Assembly (NCBI GenBank): GCA_015064925.1
Contig: SVRH01000005.1
Location: 1 to 39,027, forward strand
DNA: 39,027 bases
Direction of reading: 5' to 3'
From: Oscillospiraceae bacterium
GTDB lineage: Bacteria; Bacillota; Clostridia; Oscillospirales; CAG-272
The notes below the pieces were generated by a model. That model saw nothing but the letters and a program-made list of their open reading frames with translations, was not told the origin of the DNA and searched no databases. A program made the position numbers and the translations under genes. Positions 1 through 7,106 of the stretch are shown in pieces; the stretch's first letter is position 1; every line of letters starts with the position of its first letter.

Positions 1-49
1 ACCCTTATCATTTTGTAAGCTTCATTCTGCCACCGCCTTCCTTTGCTTC

Positions 50-78
50 ATTATATCACAAATCTGTGAACATTTCAA
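50..78 (-). promoter_or_regulatory. Minus-strand promoter with operator-like palindrome, reading off the left edge
   Basis: On the minus strand there is TTGAAA, a 17-nt spacer and TATAAT. The spacer carries the imperfect palindrome TCACAGATTTGTGA. The same architecture (promoter spacer filled by a TCACGA/TCGTGA palindrome) occurs in front of the XRE repressor at 3305-3333. Nothing translatable follows before position 1: the ATG near 31 stops after five codons. The gene it serves may lie outside the window, or the site may be a leftover. Confidence 0.5.
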
Positions 79-268
79 GTGAAATATTCGGTTTGCGCCG
101 AATGTGAAATAATTTCCTTACGGAAATTGTGAAATATCTCCCGGCGCCTACGGCTTTGGTCGATGTGAAATGAAATAAATCCCCTCACGCGCCGCAGCGC
201 ATTTCACACGCGAAGCGTATTTCACGCACGAAGTGCATTTCACAAATCCCGCAAGGGATTTATTTCAC
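79..268. repeat. Cluster of short hairpins bounded by GTGAAAT / ATTTCAC
   Basis: GTGAAAT occurs at 79-85, 104-110, 129-135 and 165-171; its complement ATTTCAC occurs at 201-207, 219-225, 237-243 and 262-268. Almost every interval is a small palindrome of different sequence: 85-103, 111-128, 189-200, 208-218, 226-236 and 244-261. The two halves are in opposite orientation, and AAATCCC/GGGATTT segments near 176-183 and 254-261 can pair, so the whole block can fold as a large branched structure. It is non-coding. Function unknown; it could be a structured RNA, a recombination target or a decayed repeat family. Confidence 0.75.
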
Positions 269-270
269 TG

Positions 271-306
271 AAAAAAGCCATCCGCTTACGCGAATGGCTT
301 TTTTCT
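271..306. terminator. Bidirectional intrinsic terminator
   Basis: A 15-bp stem with one mismatch (AAAAAAGCCATCCGC against GCGAATGGCTTTTTT) and a four-base loop, with T-runs on both strands. It closes the minus-strand operon that ends at 337. Confidence 0.8.
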
Positions 307-314
307 TGGCTAAT

Positions 315-333
315 AACCCTAATTTTGATACAA
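315..333 (+). repeat. Left end repeat / attachment-site candidate
   Basis: AACCCTAATTTTGATACAA. It matches 18/19 with the inverted copy at 14131-14149 and 17/19 with the direct copy at 8104-8122. It lies just inside the terminator at 271-306 and directly before the stop codon of the leftmost gene. Role as recombinase site is inferred. Confidence 0.55.
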
Positions 334-336
334 AAA

Positions 337-846
337 TTATTTACCTTTGAGTGTCGGAATTTTAGTTCCCTTGGCATTTACACCAAGGATAATAGCACCG
401 AGGAACAAAGCTCCGCCTATTATGGAGGTGCCATATTTAATAATGTTTCCTATGAATTCTTTGTTTTCGGTATCCTTGGCAGAAATCTTGTCCGCTACTA
501 AAATCATTTTATCGGTGATATCAGATCTTTCTTCGGGAGAGATGTCATCTTTTTTTAGTACTTCGCTTAAGCTACTAAGTATGAGTTTGTATGCCTCGAT
601 GGCTTCCTTTTGGCTTTCGCTGTTCTCTTTGAGTGCAGCGTCGCACATCGCATTTAACTGAACTACCATATTTGAAGCGAGTTCTGCATATGCCGGGAAT
701 TGATTTATTATGGCAATTGCCACATCTTTATCCATATTAGGAATCAAAGAGACAAATTCCATAATTTTATCTTTTGATAAATTTCTGAACGACTCAATAT
801 TCAGAGCTTTAAGTACTTGCTCCTGTGTAATAAGTTTCTGTGACAT
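337..846 (-). CDS. Small protein with C-terminal membrane helix, last gene of the TcmP operon
   Basis: 169 aa, not recognised as a named family. Residues 1 to about 125 are charged and largely helical, with no signal peptide. One hydrophobic segment near residues 138-158 (GTSIIGGALFLGAIILGVNA) is followed by a short Lys-rich tail, so a tail-anchored protein with a cytoplasmic N-terminal domain is likely. It starts at ATG 846 after an AAGGACGG-like ribosome site, 19 nt after the radical-SAM-like gene, so it is almost surely co-transcribed. A membrane-anchored last gene behind two enzymes resembles effector placement in abortive-infection operons, but nothing in the sequence proves that role. 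Confidence 0.75.
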   Translation of the reverse strand: MSQKLITQEQVLKALNIESFRNLSKDKIMEFVSLIPNMDKDVAIAIINQFPAYAELASNMVVQLNAMCDAALKENSESQKEAIEAYKLILSSLSEVLKKDDISPEERSDITDKMILVADKISAKDTENKEFIGNIIKYGTSIIGGALFLGAIILGVNAKGTKIPTLKGK

Positions 847-865
847 ATTTTCACCGTCCTTATTT

Positions 866-1633
866 TTATGTTTCTTCGGTTATAGTTCCGTCTTTGATAT
901 GGAATGCGATTCCGTGCCGTTGACAGAACGCCACTACTTCCGTTGCACACCGGTTATAAAAACTCTTGTGTTCTTTATACGCAGAAACATCTTTGCTATA
1001 GTTGGTTCTTCCGAAAATGATTTTATCGGCAAAAGACACAGTTTCTAGTATAGCAGACAAATCTTGCTCTATAAGGTTGGGAGTAGGATAAGGTTCTATG
1101 CTAACCCAAGTTTTGCATCCACGCTCGCTCAATGCTCGTAATGCTTGTATGCGCTCGGCATAAGGGGCGGCACCAGGCTCCATACGTTGTCTATATTCCT
1201 CATCTAAGGATATAAGTGTAATTCCATATTCATTCTCCATCGAGCAATCGGCAAGCTCAATTGGGAGAATGCCTTTCGTCAGTACTGTACATTTGATCCC
1301 CGAAGCATTGAGTTTATTTATGGCAGCAATACTCATTGTAGATATTTCTTCGTAGCCGTACATAAATGGGTCAGTCGTAAAACAAAGCTGAACCGACTTG
1401 ATTTTATCTTTTAAACGAGGTATTTCTTCATCCAATATCTCCAAGGTATTTGACACGATACGCGGTTCAAGCCAATCCTCATATGACGAAATCTCACCGA
1501 AACGTTTTTTCATCATATAGGCGTAACACGGATATTTACAACCGTGGGCGCAACCCAAGACGTGATTCATTGTATAATCGCCGTATTCCACTCCGGTTTT
1601 GTATAACATTGTTTTTCTTGTTATGCTTTTCAT
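866..1633 (-). CDS. Three-Cys-motif radical-SAM-like protein, TcmP partner
   Basis: 255 aa from ATG 1633, preceded by GAGGTGG five bases upstream; an upstream in-frame GTG lies inside that ribosome site and was rejected. Cys28, Cys32 and Cys36 form a C-x3-C-x3-C cluster (GCAHGCKYPCYA). This recalls the Fe-S site of radical SAM enzymes related to spore photoproduct lyase and the phage Gp37/Gp68-like group, whose usual spacing is C-x3-C-x2-C. Further landmarks are FTTDPF, TVLTKG and SIEPYPTPN, in the order expected for a partial TIM barrel. Its ATG overlaps the tcmP stop (ATGA, 1630-1633), so the two proteins are translationally coupled. This pairing is the known association of three-Cys-motif proteins with TcmP. 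Substrate unknown. Confidence 0.8.
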   Translation of the reverse strand: MKSITRKTMLYKTGVEYGDYTMNHVLGCAHGCKYPCYAYMMKKRFGEISSYEDWLEPRIVSNTLEILDEEIPRLKDKIKSVQLCFTTDPFMYGYEEISTMSIAAINKLNASGIKCTVLTKGILPIELADCSMENEYGITLISLDEEYRQRMEPGAAPYAERIQALRALSERGCKTWVSIEPYPTPNLIEQDLSAILETVSFADKIIFGRTNYSKDVSAYKEHKSFYNRCATEVVAFCQRHGIAFHIKDGTITEET

Positions 1634-2829
1634 CCGTTCCACCTCAATTCCGTGGTTTTACCCTTTTCGTCTGCAAAGAACGAGGAGGTGCGCCCTGTGT
1701 TTGTTTTGTCGGGAGTACGCCGAACTATGAGTTGTCCGCTTTTTTCCAAATCTTTGAATATTGCTTTCACAGTTTGAGTGCGACAAACAACACCGTAAGT
1801 ACTGTAAAAATCCGCCATAATTGGATTCATGCGCTTAAATGATGTGATGCCCGAAAGAAAGCCTGTTACCTTCTCCCGGATGTCTTCTTCGTCAATTGCT
1901 TGGTTTTCTACATTTTCTTCAAACAAGGACATTTGACCTCCGCGTTGAATGTCTTGCATAAACTCCCAACGTCCGAAAATGTTATCGACCATAAGCAACG
2001 CCCCATCGGCGTGATTGGTTGCGTGAATCATCCTATATTTAGGAACTTGTCCTTCTTTGATTCTTAAAGGCATATTCAGCACATAGGCATAACTTTGACG
2101 CATACGTCTGCAATATGCCTCGGCAAACTCTGCCTCTGCTTCGTAAGCGGTGATAGTACCTTTGCGCTTTTTCTCAATGATATCAACCCAATAATCTCCA
2201 CCGGCAATTTTATCGAGCGCAAGCTTGGATTTTTCGTCGGGAGATAATTGTGTACTGTCATACTCGACTAGGTCTTCCAAAATATCATCTTCAAACTTCA
2301 CGCCCAATACACGGCATCCTTCTCGGATGAATCCAAAAGAATTCATATTAATCAGCAACTCGATACTGTTGAATCCGTGAGTGGCAAAAGAATCAAACAA
2401 CGAATAATCGAGCGCCTTAATTCCATAAGGGTCAATATAAAGGAAAACATTGCAGCCGTTCTTGTTCTTCAAGATGCCTTCAATTTGCTCCTCATATTTA
2501 CCGGATATTATATTCACATCGGAATAATCTTTTAGATTTTCTGTGAGATCGTGAGCATAGTTCAAGTCGATAAAATAGGATTGGATATTGCTTTGCGTCA
2601 TTGTTGTCTGCCCCAAGCAATCCTCAATGGTGTGCAGAGCGATAAGTGGAGAACCCGGGTTGCCGTCTTCAAAGGCTCCTTTGCCAGCAAAACAATCAAC
2701 ATATACGATGGCTCGCCTTGTATGAAGTATTTTTTGGAAATAAGGTTTTAGGTAATGACCCAACAACGCATCCTTAACTTCTGACCACGGTTTCTTCACC
2801 TTGAAGAAATCATCATTTTTCTTTGCCAA
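1630..2829 (-). CDS. tcmP: Three-Cys-motif partner protein TcmP
   Basis: 399 aa. The start is a TTG at 2829 with GGAGG seven bases upstream. The N-terminal half reads as a SAM-methyltransferase-like Rossmann fold: VYVDCFAGKG at 43-52 resembles motif I, NPGSPLIAL follows, and YIDPYG at 131-136 sits where N-/O-methyltransferases carry DPPY. The C-terminal third, after about residue 310, looks like a winged-helix segment (FYSTYG...TVKAIFKDLEKSGQLIVRR). The family is known from mobile elements beside three-Cys radical-SAM-like proteins, as here; its biochemical role is not established to my knowledge. It follows the XRE gene by 17 nt and so is probably under the element's repressor promoter. Confidence 0.85.
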   Translation of the reverse strand: MAKKNDDFFKVKKPWSEVKDALLGHYLKPYFQKILHTRRAIVYVDCFAGKGAFEDGNPGSPLIALHTIEDCLGQTTMTQSNIQSYFIDLNYAHDLTENLKDYSDVNIISGKYEEQIEGILKNKNGCNVFLYIDPYGIKALDYSLFDSFATHGFNSIELLINMNSFGFIREGCRVLGVKFEDDILEDLVEYDSTQLSPDEKSKLALDKIAGGDYWVDIIEKKRKGTITAYEAEAEFAEAYCRRMRQSYAYVLNMPLRIKEGQVPKYRMIHATNHADGALLMVDNIFGRWEFMQDIQRGGQMSLFEENVENQAIDEEDIREKVTGFLSGITSFKRMNPIMADFYSTYGVVCRTQTVKAIFKDLEKSGQLIVRRTPDKTNTGRTSSFFADEKGKTTELRWNG

Positions 2830-2846
2830 AGTGGTGCCTCCTATCG

Positions 2847-3287
2847 TTAGTTTTCGGACAAATTACCTTGGGTATTTTTAATTCTCAAAGTAACCTTAAA
2901 ATTCTCTTCCGGGAACAGCGAATCGTGTTCACGGCATCTTGCTGCCTCTGCTTTTATAACGCTTTCCACGGCGTGTTTGCCGTATTCGTCAAGACGTAGA
3001 TATGCCATAATCGTCTCGTAGAAACTCTCCTCGGCTTCCCATATGCCGAGTTGCTCTATATCCTCTTCCGTCATCTTAGGCGAAGAGGGGTCATTGGACG
3101 AGCCGAGAATATAATCTATCCTTCTATCAAATATGTCTGAAAGCGCATCGAGCGTTTCAAAGTTCGGCTCTCGTTTGCCGATCTCCCACATTGCAACCGT
3201 TCCCTTGGAAACGCCCAAAAGCTCCGCGAGCTGCACCTGGGTCATATTCTTTTCTTTTCGTAATTCTTTCAATCTGTGAGCAAACAT
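2847..3287 (-). CDS. XRE-family transcriptional repressor
   Basis: 146 aa. Residues 1-60 form a Cro/CI-type helix-turn-helix (RLKELRKEKNMTQ, then LGVSKGTVAMWEIGKREP). The C-terminal part is charged, with no peptidase signature, so SOS-type self-cleavage is not indicated. The start is ATG 3287, five bases after GAGGTG; an ATG at 3302 would bury that ribosome site. It is divergent from the excisionase and primase genes, the usual place for the master repressor of phages and phage satellites. The tcmP operon follows on the same strand. A palindrome inside its own promoter suggests autoregulation. Confidence 0.88.
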   Translation of the reverse strand: MFAHRLKELRKEKNMTQVQLAELLGVSKGTVAMWEIGKREPNFETLDALSDIFDRRIDYILGSSNDPSSPKMTEEDIEQLGIWEAEESFYETIMAYLRLDEYGKHAVESVIKAEAARCREHDSLFPEENFKVTLRIKNTQGNLSEN

Positions 3288-3304
3288 TTCATCACCTCGC
3301 ATAA

Positions 3305-3333
3305 ATTATATCACGAATCGTGAGTATTGTCAA
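3305..3333 (-). promoter_or_regulatory. Repressor promoter with internal operator
   Basis: Minus strand TTGACA, 17-nt spacer, TATAAT. The palindrome TCACGAATCGTGA (3311-3323) occupies the spacer next to the -10 box, a position where a bound repressor would block polymerase. It likely drives the XRE gene and the tcmP operon. Confidence 0.8.
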
Positions 3334-3393
3334 GTGTTTTCTAACACTTTGATGGTGCTTGCGATATTTTTTTGAAGAAAAAGATAACTTGCT

Positions 3394-3452
3394 GTGAGAT
3401 TTGCTATTGACAAAGATAACTAAATGTTGTATAATATACTTGTAAATCTCAC
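3394..3452 (+). promoter_or_regulatory. Early rightward promoter flanked by inverted operator half-sites
   Basis: TTGACA at 3407-3412, 17-nt spacer, TATAAT at 3430-3435. GTGAGATTT (3394-3402) and its exact complement AAATCTCAC (3444-3452) flank the core promoter. The GTGA/TCAC ends recall the TCACGA palindrome at 3311-3323, so the same XRE protein may bind both. It drives the excisionase-like gene and primase. Confidence 0.75.
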
Positions 3453-3468
3453 GAAAGGAGAGAATTTT

Positions 3469-3657
3469 ATGAAAAACGAGACAAAACCGTCGATGATGAC
3501 CATCAAGCAGATAGCAAAAACGGGGCTGATGCCCGAAAATGCTCTCCGTCAACTTTTGAAGGAAGGCAAACTGCCTGTTGTCTATATCGGCAAAAAAGCT
3601 CTCGTCAACTATTCCAAGTTGTGCGAGCTTCTCAATCGGCTCGGCGATACCGAATGA
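3469..3657 (+). CDS. Excisionase-like / MerR-type helix-turn-helix DNA-binding protein
   Basis: 62 aa from ATG 3469, preceded by AAAGGAGAG. The pattern MTIKQIAKTGLMPENALRQLLKEGKLPVVYIGKK (described here by its parts: a helix-turn-helix, then a GKLPVVYIGKKALVNY wing) is that of excisionase-family DNA-binding domains. First gene of the rightward early operon, 33 nt before the primase. It may direct excision with the serine recombinases, or act as a transcription factor. Confidence 0.75.
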   Translation: MKNETKPSMMTIKQIAKTGLMPENALRQLLKEGKLPVVYIGKKALVNYSKLCELLNRLGDTE

Positions 3658-3690
3658 CCGATAGAAAATTTAAAGAAAGGAGGAAACGGA

Positions 3691-5988
3691 ATGAAAACCC
3701 AATACGCCAATCTGCCGCCCCTGTTGAAGAAGGAAGGCTTGTTTTGCTTATGGCAATACGAAGTTCGTGACGGCAAAAAGACCAAGGTTCCGTATTGTGT
3801 CCGTGGTTATCGTGCTGATCCAGGTAACAAAAGTACATTTTCAAAGTTTGACCAAGTTATTAGCCTTGCCAACGGATATGACGGAATCGGCATCGGTGTT
3901 TTTGATGACATATGCGCCGTAGATATCGACCATTGTGTAGAAGACGGTGTGCTTTCAGAAATGGCTGACGATATCGTAAAAATGATGGACTCCTATACCG
4001 AGTATAGCCCCTCCGGTACGGGTGTGCGCATCTTTTTCAAGGCAAGCGGTCTGTCCTATGACAAAGAGCGTTACTACGTCAATAATCGCAAATTCGGTCT
4101 TGAAATCTATGTTTCCGGTTATACAAACAAATTTGTAACCGCTACCGGAAATGTACTTATCGACCGAGAAGTTGAAGACCGAACCGAGGCTCTTTTGCTC
4201 GTGCTTGAAAAGTATATGGTCAAGCCGACACAGTTATATACTCGCCGTGAGGATGTTCCCGGTAGCTTTCTTTCAGACGAGTCCGTAATTGCCAAGGCAA
4301 GTGCATCCAAGCAGGGTGAAAAGTTCTCGGCGCTTTGGTATGGGGACACATCTGCATACGGAAGTCAAAGCGAAGCCGATCTTGCCCTCTGCTCCATTCT
4401 TGCATTTTGGTGTGGCGGTGATATTGAGCAGATGGATAGACTCTTCCGCCAATCCGATCTTATGCGAGAAAAATGGGAGAGGGAGGATTATAGAATGAAC
4501 ACATTGAACCGAGCCGTGGCAATGACCAAGGAATTTTATAAGCCTCTCGGTCGAACCGCTCCGGCAGAGGATTTTAACGATATCTCTATTTTTCTTGAAG
4601 AAGCCACTCCTGAACGCAATGACCGTTACCCTTGGACGGACATTGGTGGCGGACGGCTGTTTGCGGATTGCTTTGAGAGCATTGCCAGGTATGTCCCCGA
4701 GAAGAAGAGCTGGTACTGTTACAAAGACGGCGTGTGGTCTCCCGACAGCGGTGCGCTCCGCACGATGGAGCTTTGTAAGGCGTTAGCGGATGCATTAATC
4801 GTATATGCGGTATCCATTCATGATGAACGCCAAAGACAAGAGTTTATGAAATACTGCACCAAATGGCAGACGCGACGTACGCGAGAAACGCTACTCAAAG
4901 ATGCCCAAGGCGTACACCCCATATCCCTCTCGGAATTTGATTGCGACCCGTATGCCTTCAACTGTAAGAACGGCACATTGCACCTTGATACGATGGAATT
5001 TACCGAACATCGCCCAGAAGACCGCTTGTCTAAGATCTCAAATGTGGCATATGACCCTTCCGCATATAGTTCTCGGTTTGAAAGCTTTGTATCTGAGATT
5101 ATGAGCGGAGATGTCGACAAAGCGAGATTTCTTCAAAAGTCTCTCGGTTACGGCATCAGCGGAGATACTCGCTACGAGTGTATGTTCATTATGTACGGAG
5201 CTACTACCCGTAACGGTAAAGGCACCTTATGTGAGAGCGTACTGAAGGTTCTCGGCAATTACGGTTGTACCGCAAGACCGGAAACTTTGAGTATCAACGC
5301 CAACAGCAACAGCCAGACCCCGAGCGAAGATATCGCAAGGCTTGCAGGGGTACGCTTTGCCAACATTTCCGAGCCTGGTAAGGGACTCCTTCTTAACGGA
5401 GCAAAGGTCAAAAATATGACGGGTAACGATACTATCAACGCTCGTTTCCTTCACGAAAACAGCTTTGACTTCGCTCCTCAATTCAAACTCTACATCAACA
5501 CCAACTACCTTCCCGTCATTAACGATATGACTCTTTTCAGCAGCGGACGTGTAGTCATTATTCCTTTTGAAAGGCACTTTGAAGAAGCCGAGCAAGACAA
5601 GACTTTGAAAACGGAATTCTCAAAGCCGGAAGTTCAAAGCGCAATCCTCAATTGGCTTGTAGGCGGCTATCGTATGCTGATGAAAGAAGGCTTGTCGCAA
5701 CCGCAAGCGGTAAAGGAAGCAACTGCTTCTTATGAACACGAAAGCGATAAGATTGCTATGTTTGCGGAGGACAATCTTATTGAGGACAAACGCTCCGAGG
5801 TTCGTACCGCCGAAGTCTATAGTCGATACAAGGAGTGGTGTATGGACAACGGACACCGTGCCGAAAGCATGAAGAACTTCAAGCAAGGACTCATGACACA
5901 AGGCTCGGTTGTCCGCAAGCGACCGAGGGGCGGTGGTAGCGAAACCACAATGCTCATCGGCTTCAAACTCGTCAGCGACTTCCTTTAA
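3691..5988 (+). CDS. Phage/plasmid primase-helicase, P4/D5 type
   Basis: 765 aa. The N-terminal part is a primase-polymerase-like domain with the acidic pair in AVDIDHC (Asp78, Asp80) and SPSGTG at 106-111. Around 300-480 lies a D5-N-like region. A superfamily 3 helicase core follows with Walker A GATTRNGKGT near residue 503 and a downstream INTNYLPVI segment typical of D5 ATPases. The C-terminus (SRYKEWCMDNGH near 710) has the winged-helix segment usual in this family. It would initiate and drive replication of the excised element. The ribosome site AAAGGAGG is strong. Full length for the family, with no visible lesion. Confidence 0.92.
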   Translation: MKTQYANLPPLLKKEGLFCLWQYEVRDGKKTKVPYCVRGYRADPGNKSTFSKFDQVISLANGYDGIGIGVFDDICAVDIDHCVEDGVLSEMADDIVKMMDSYTEYSPSGTGVRIFFKASGLSYDKERYYVNNRKFGLEIYVSGYTNKFVTATGNVLIDREVEDRTEALLLVLEKYMVKPTQLYTRREDVPGSFLSDESVIAKASASKQGEKFSALWYGDTSAYGSQSEADLALCSILAFWCGGDIEQMDRLFRQSDLMREKWEREDYRMNTLNRAVAMTKEFYKPLGRTAPAEDFNDISIFLEEATPERNDRYPWTDIGGGRLFADCFESIARYVPEKKSWYCYKDGVWSPDSGALRTMELCKALADALIVYAVSIHDERQRQEFMKYCTKWQTRRTRETLLKDAQGVHPISLSEFDCDPYAFNCKNGTLHLDTMEFTEHRPEDRLSKISNVAYDPSAYSSRFESFVSEIMSGDVDKARFLQKSLGYGISGDTRYECMFIMYGATTRNGKGTLCESVLKVLGNYGCTARPETLSINANSNSQTPSEDIARLAGVRFANISEPGKGLLLNGAKVKNMTGNDTINARFLHENSFDFAPQFKLYINTNYLPVINDMTLFSSGRVVIIPFERHFEEAEQDKTLKTEFSKPEVQSAILNWLVGGYRMLMKEGLSQPQAVKEATASYEHESDKIAMFAEDNLIEDKRSEVRTAEVYSRYKEWCMDNGHRAESMKNFKQGLMTQGSVVRKRPRGGGSETTMLIGFKLVSDFL

Positions 5989-5993
5989 CACAA

Positions 5994-6082
5994 TGTCGCA
6001 ACTTGTCGCAGGTTCTATAGGTTATTTTCAAAAAACGCTCTTTTATAGAAATGACATATTTTACTTGCGACAATCTGCGACA
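5994..6082. repeat. Inverted TGTCGCA repeats, candidate replication origin or operator
   Basis: Two TGTCGCA motifs at 5994-6010 (separated by three bases) are mirrored by two TGCGACA motifs at 6066-6082; the 17-nt arms match 15/17 as inverted repeats across an AT-rich centre of about 55 nt. The block begins directly after the primase stop codon. Iterons beside a P4-type primase suggest an origin; this is inferred. Confidence 0.5.
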
Positions 6083-6111
6083 GACGTCCTTTACAAGACA
6101 ATTGTGACCTA

Positions 6112-6180
6112 AGGGGCGGGTCAAATCTGTGGGCGAAAAATAGTGTCCAACGGGTGGGCAGCCCCGCGTACAAAAAGAAA
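6112..6180 (+). other. GC-rich non-coding block resembling phage cos/packaging-site regions
   Basis: AGGGGCGGGTCAAATCTGTG begins the block, which ends in GCAGCCCCGCGTAC before an A-rich stretch. Similar GGGG..GGGTCAAATC...CCGCG..A-rich sequences are familiar to me just upstream of small-terminase/HNH genes in cos-type Gram-positive phages. The block stands out in base composition and is followed at once by a strong ribosome site. If the likeness is real, the element could be packaged by a helper phage's terminase. This rests on memory of similar sequences, not on alignment. Confidence 0.35.
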
Positions 6181-6236
6181 TATTCAAAGGGGGTATTACC
6201 CCTAAAACAAACAAATCAAAAAATGGAGGATTTTTT

Positions 6237-6518
6237 ATGAAATTTAGACCTATTTACAACAAAAAATTCCGTGTTACCGCATCTGATAGAGAGGCATTTA
6301 CCACTCAGGACTATACCTGTATGTTCATTTTGCAGACGATGAAGGGACAGCCCGTAGCGGTTTCCGTGTGCAACGATCTTGATTGCCACATTTGGAGGGT
6401 GCAGTACGGCTTCTCCACCGTCTACTTTGGTGAGTACGCCGAAGCGATGGATTTTTGCCGTGAGCATTTCTGCGACCTTACCGGAAACAAGCTGAAGAAG
6501 GCAAAGGAGAGAAAATAA
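6237..6518 (+). CDS. Hypothetical protein of the capsid operon
   Basis: 93 aa, no family recognised. It is soluble, with no signal peptide or membrane segment and a basic C-terminus (KLKKAKERK). The ribosome site TGGAGGA lies before ATG 6237. Its stop overlaps the next start (TAATG, 6516-6520), so expression is coupled to the following gene. The position between replication and capsid genes suggests a DNA-packaging, regulatory or helper-interference role, but nothing in the sequence decides. Confidence 0.7.
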   Translation: MKFRPIYNKKFRVTASDREAFTTQDYTCMFILQTMKGQPVAVSVCNDLDCHIWRVQYGFSTVYFGEYAEAMDFCREHFCDLTGNKLKKAKERK

Positions 6519-6808
6519 TGTTTCGGCTCTCAAATTATCTTCAGAAGCATTTGAAAGGTCATATCGATTTCGATACATTCGTGCTGATCGCTGTTATCCC
6601 TCGCAAAAAGAAGGATACCGTGGTTCTCTTGGCACCGAAGTATGAAACCGAATACACCTATTTCGCACTTCAAAACGGCAAAAATTACACATATCATTCT
6701 TGCCTCGACACCCTGCTGACGGCAGCACATAAATGCGGTATCAGCCGTTTCAAGCTGTGGCGTTGTCGCAAACGCTATGAAAATTTCAAAAGGAGAGGTC
6801 TTATATGA
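6518..6808 (+). CDS. Hypothetical basic protein of the capsid operon
   Basis: 96 aa, no family recognised. It is rich in Lys, Arg and Tyr, ending in RCRKRYENFKRRG, so nucleic-acid contact is plausible. It overlaps both neighbours (TAATG upstream, ATGA at 6805-6808 downstream), showing a tightly coupled cassette of three small genes before the capsid gene. Confidence 0.7.
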   Translation: MFRLSNYLQKHLKGHIDFDTFVLIAVIPRKKKDTVVLLAPKYETEYTYFALQNGKNYTYHSCLDTLLTAAHKCGISRFKLWRCRKRYENFKRRGLI

Positions 6809-7086
6809 AAAAATATTATCCGCTCATTGATATGGACACAACCGGGACAATAAAAGTGCCGATGTTTCCTGCCTACGATTACAAAACAGCGTTGAGAACA
6901 AGCAATTTCGCACTCGGAGAAGTCTCTTCCCACCATTACCGCTTGATTGCCGTAACCCCTCACGCTATGAGAGATTATCTCTCTTATGACATCCGTTGTC
7001 CCAAGTGCGGTGCAACGATGGATATGACCGAACCGCACGAAGGTGAGTATGTTCTTGCAGAGTATACTTGCGAAAACTGTCAATAA
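6805..7086 (+). CDS. Hypothetical small protein with C-terminal zinc ribbon
   Basis: 93 aa. Near the C-terminus CPKCG and CENC (about residues 69-72 and 89-92) form a four-cysteine zinc ribbon; the first two thirds are unrecognised. Translationally coupled to the preceding gene through ATGA and ending 20 nt before the capsid start. Zinc ribbons of this size are common in small phage and satellite regulators. Function unknown. Confidence 0.7.
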   Translation: MKKYYPLIDMDTTGTIKVPMFPAYDYKTALRTSNFALGEVSSHHYRLIAVTPHAMRDYLSYDIRCPKCGATMDMTEPHEGEYVLAEYTCENCQ

Positions 7087-7106
7087 ATTTTTGGAGGTAT
7101 AAAACT

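Noticed and set aside
1-49. Short gene downstream of the promoter at 50-78
   Set aside because: The only ATG reached stops after five codons, and no other frame stays open with a suitable start.
79-268. CRISPR array
   Set aside because: Repeat unit is only 7 nt, intervals are themselves palindromes of unequal length, orientation flips midway, and no cas genes are present.
866-1633. Spore photoproduct lyase (splB)
   Set aside because: Cysteine spacing differs, the protein is about 80 residues too short, and the ATGA overlap with tcmP points to the three-Cys partner family.
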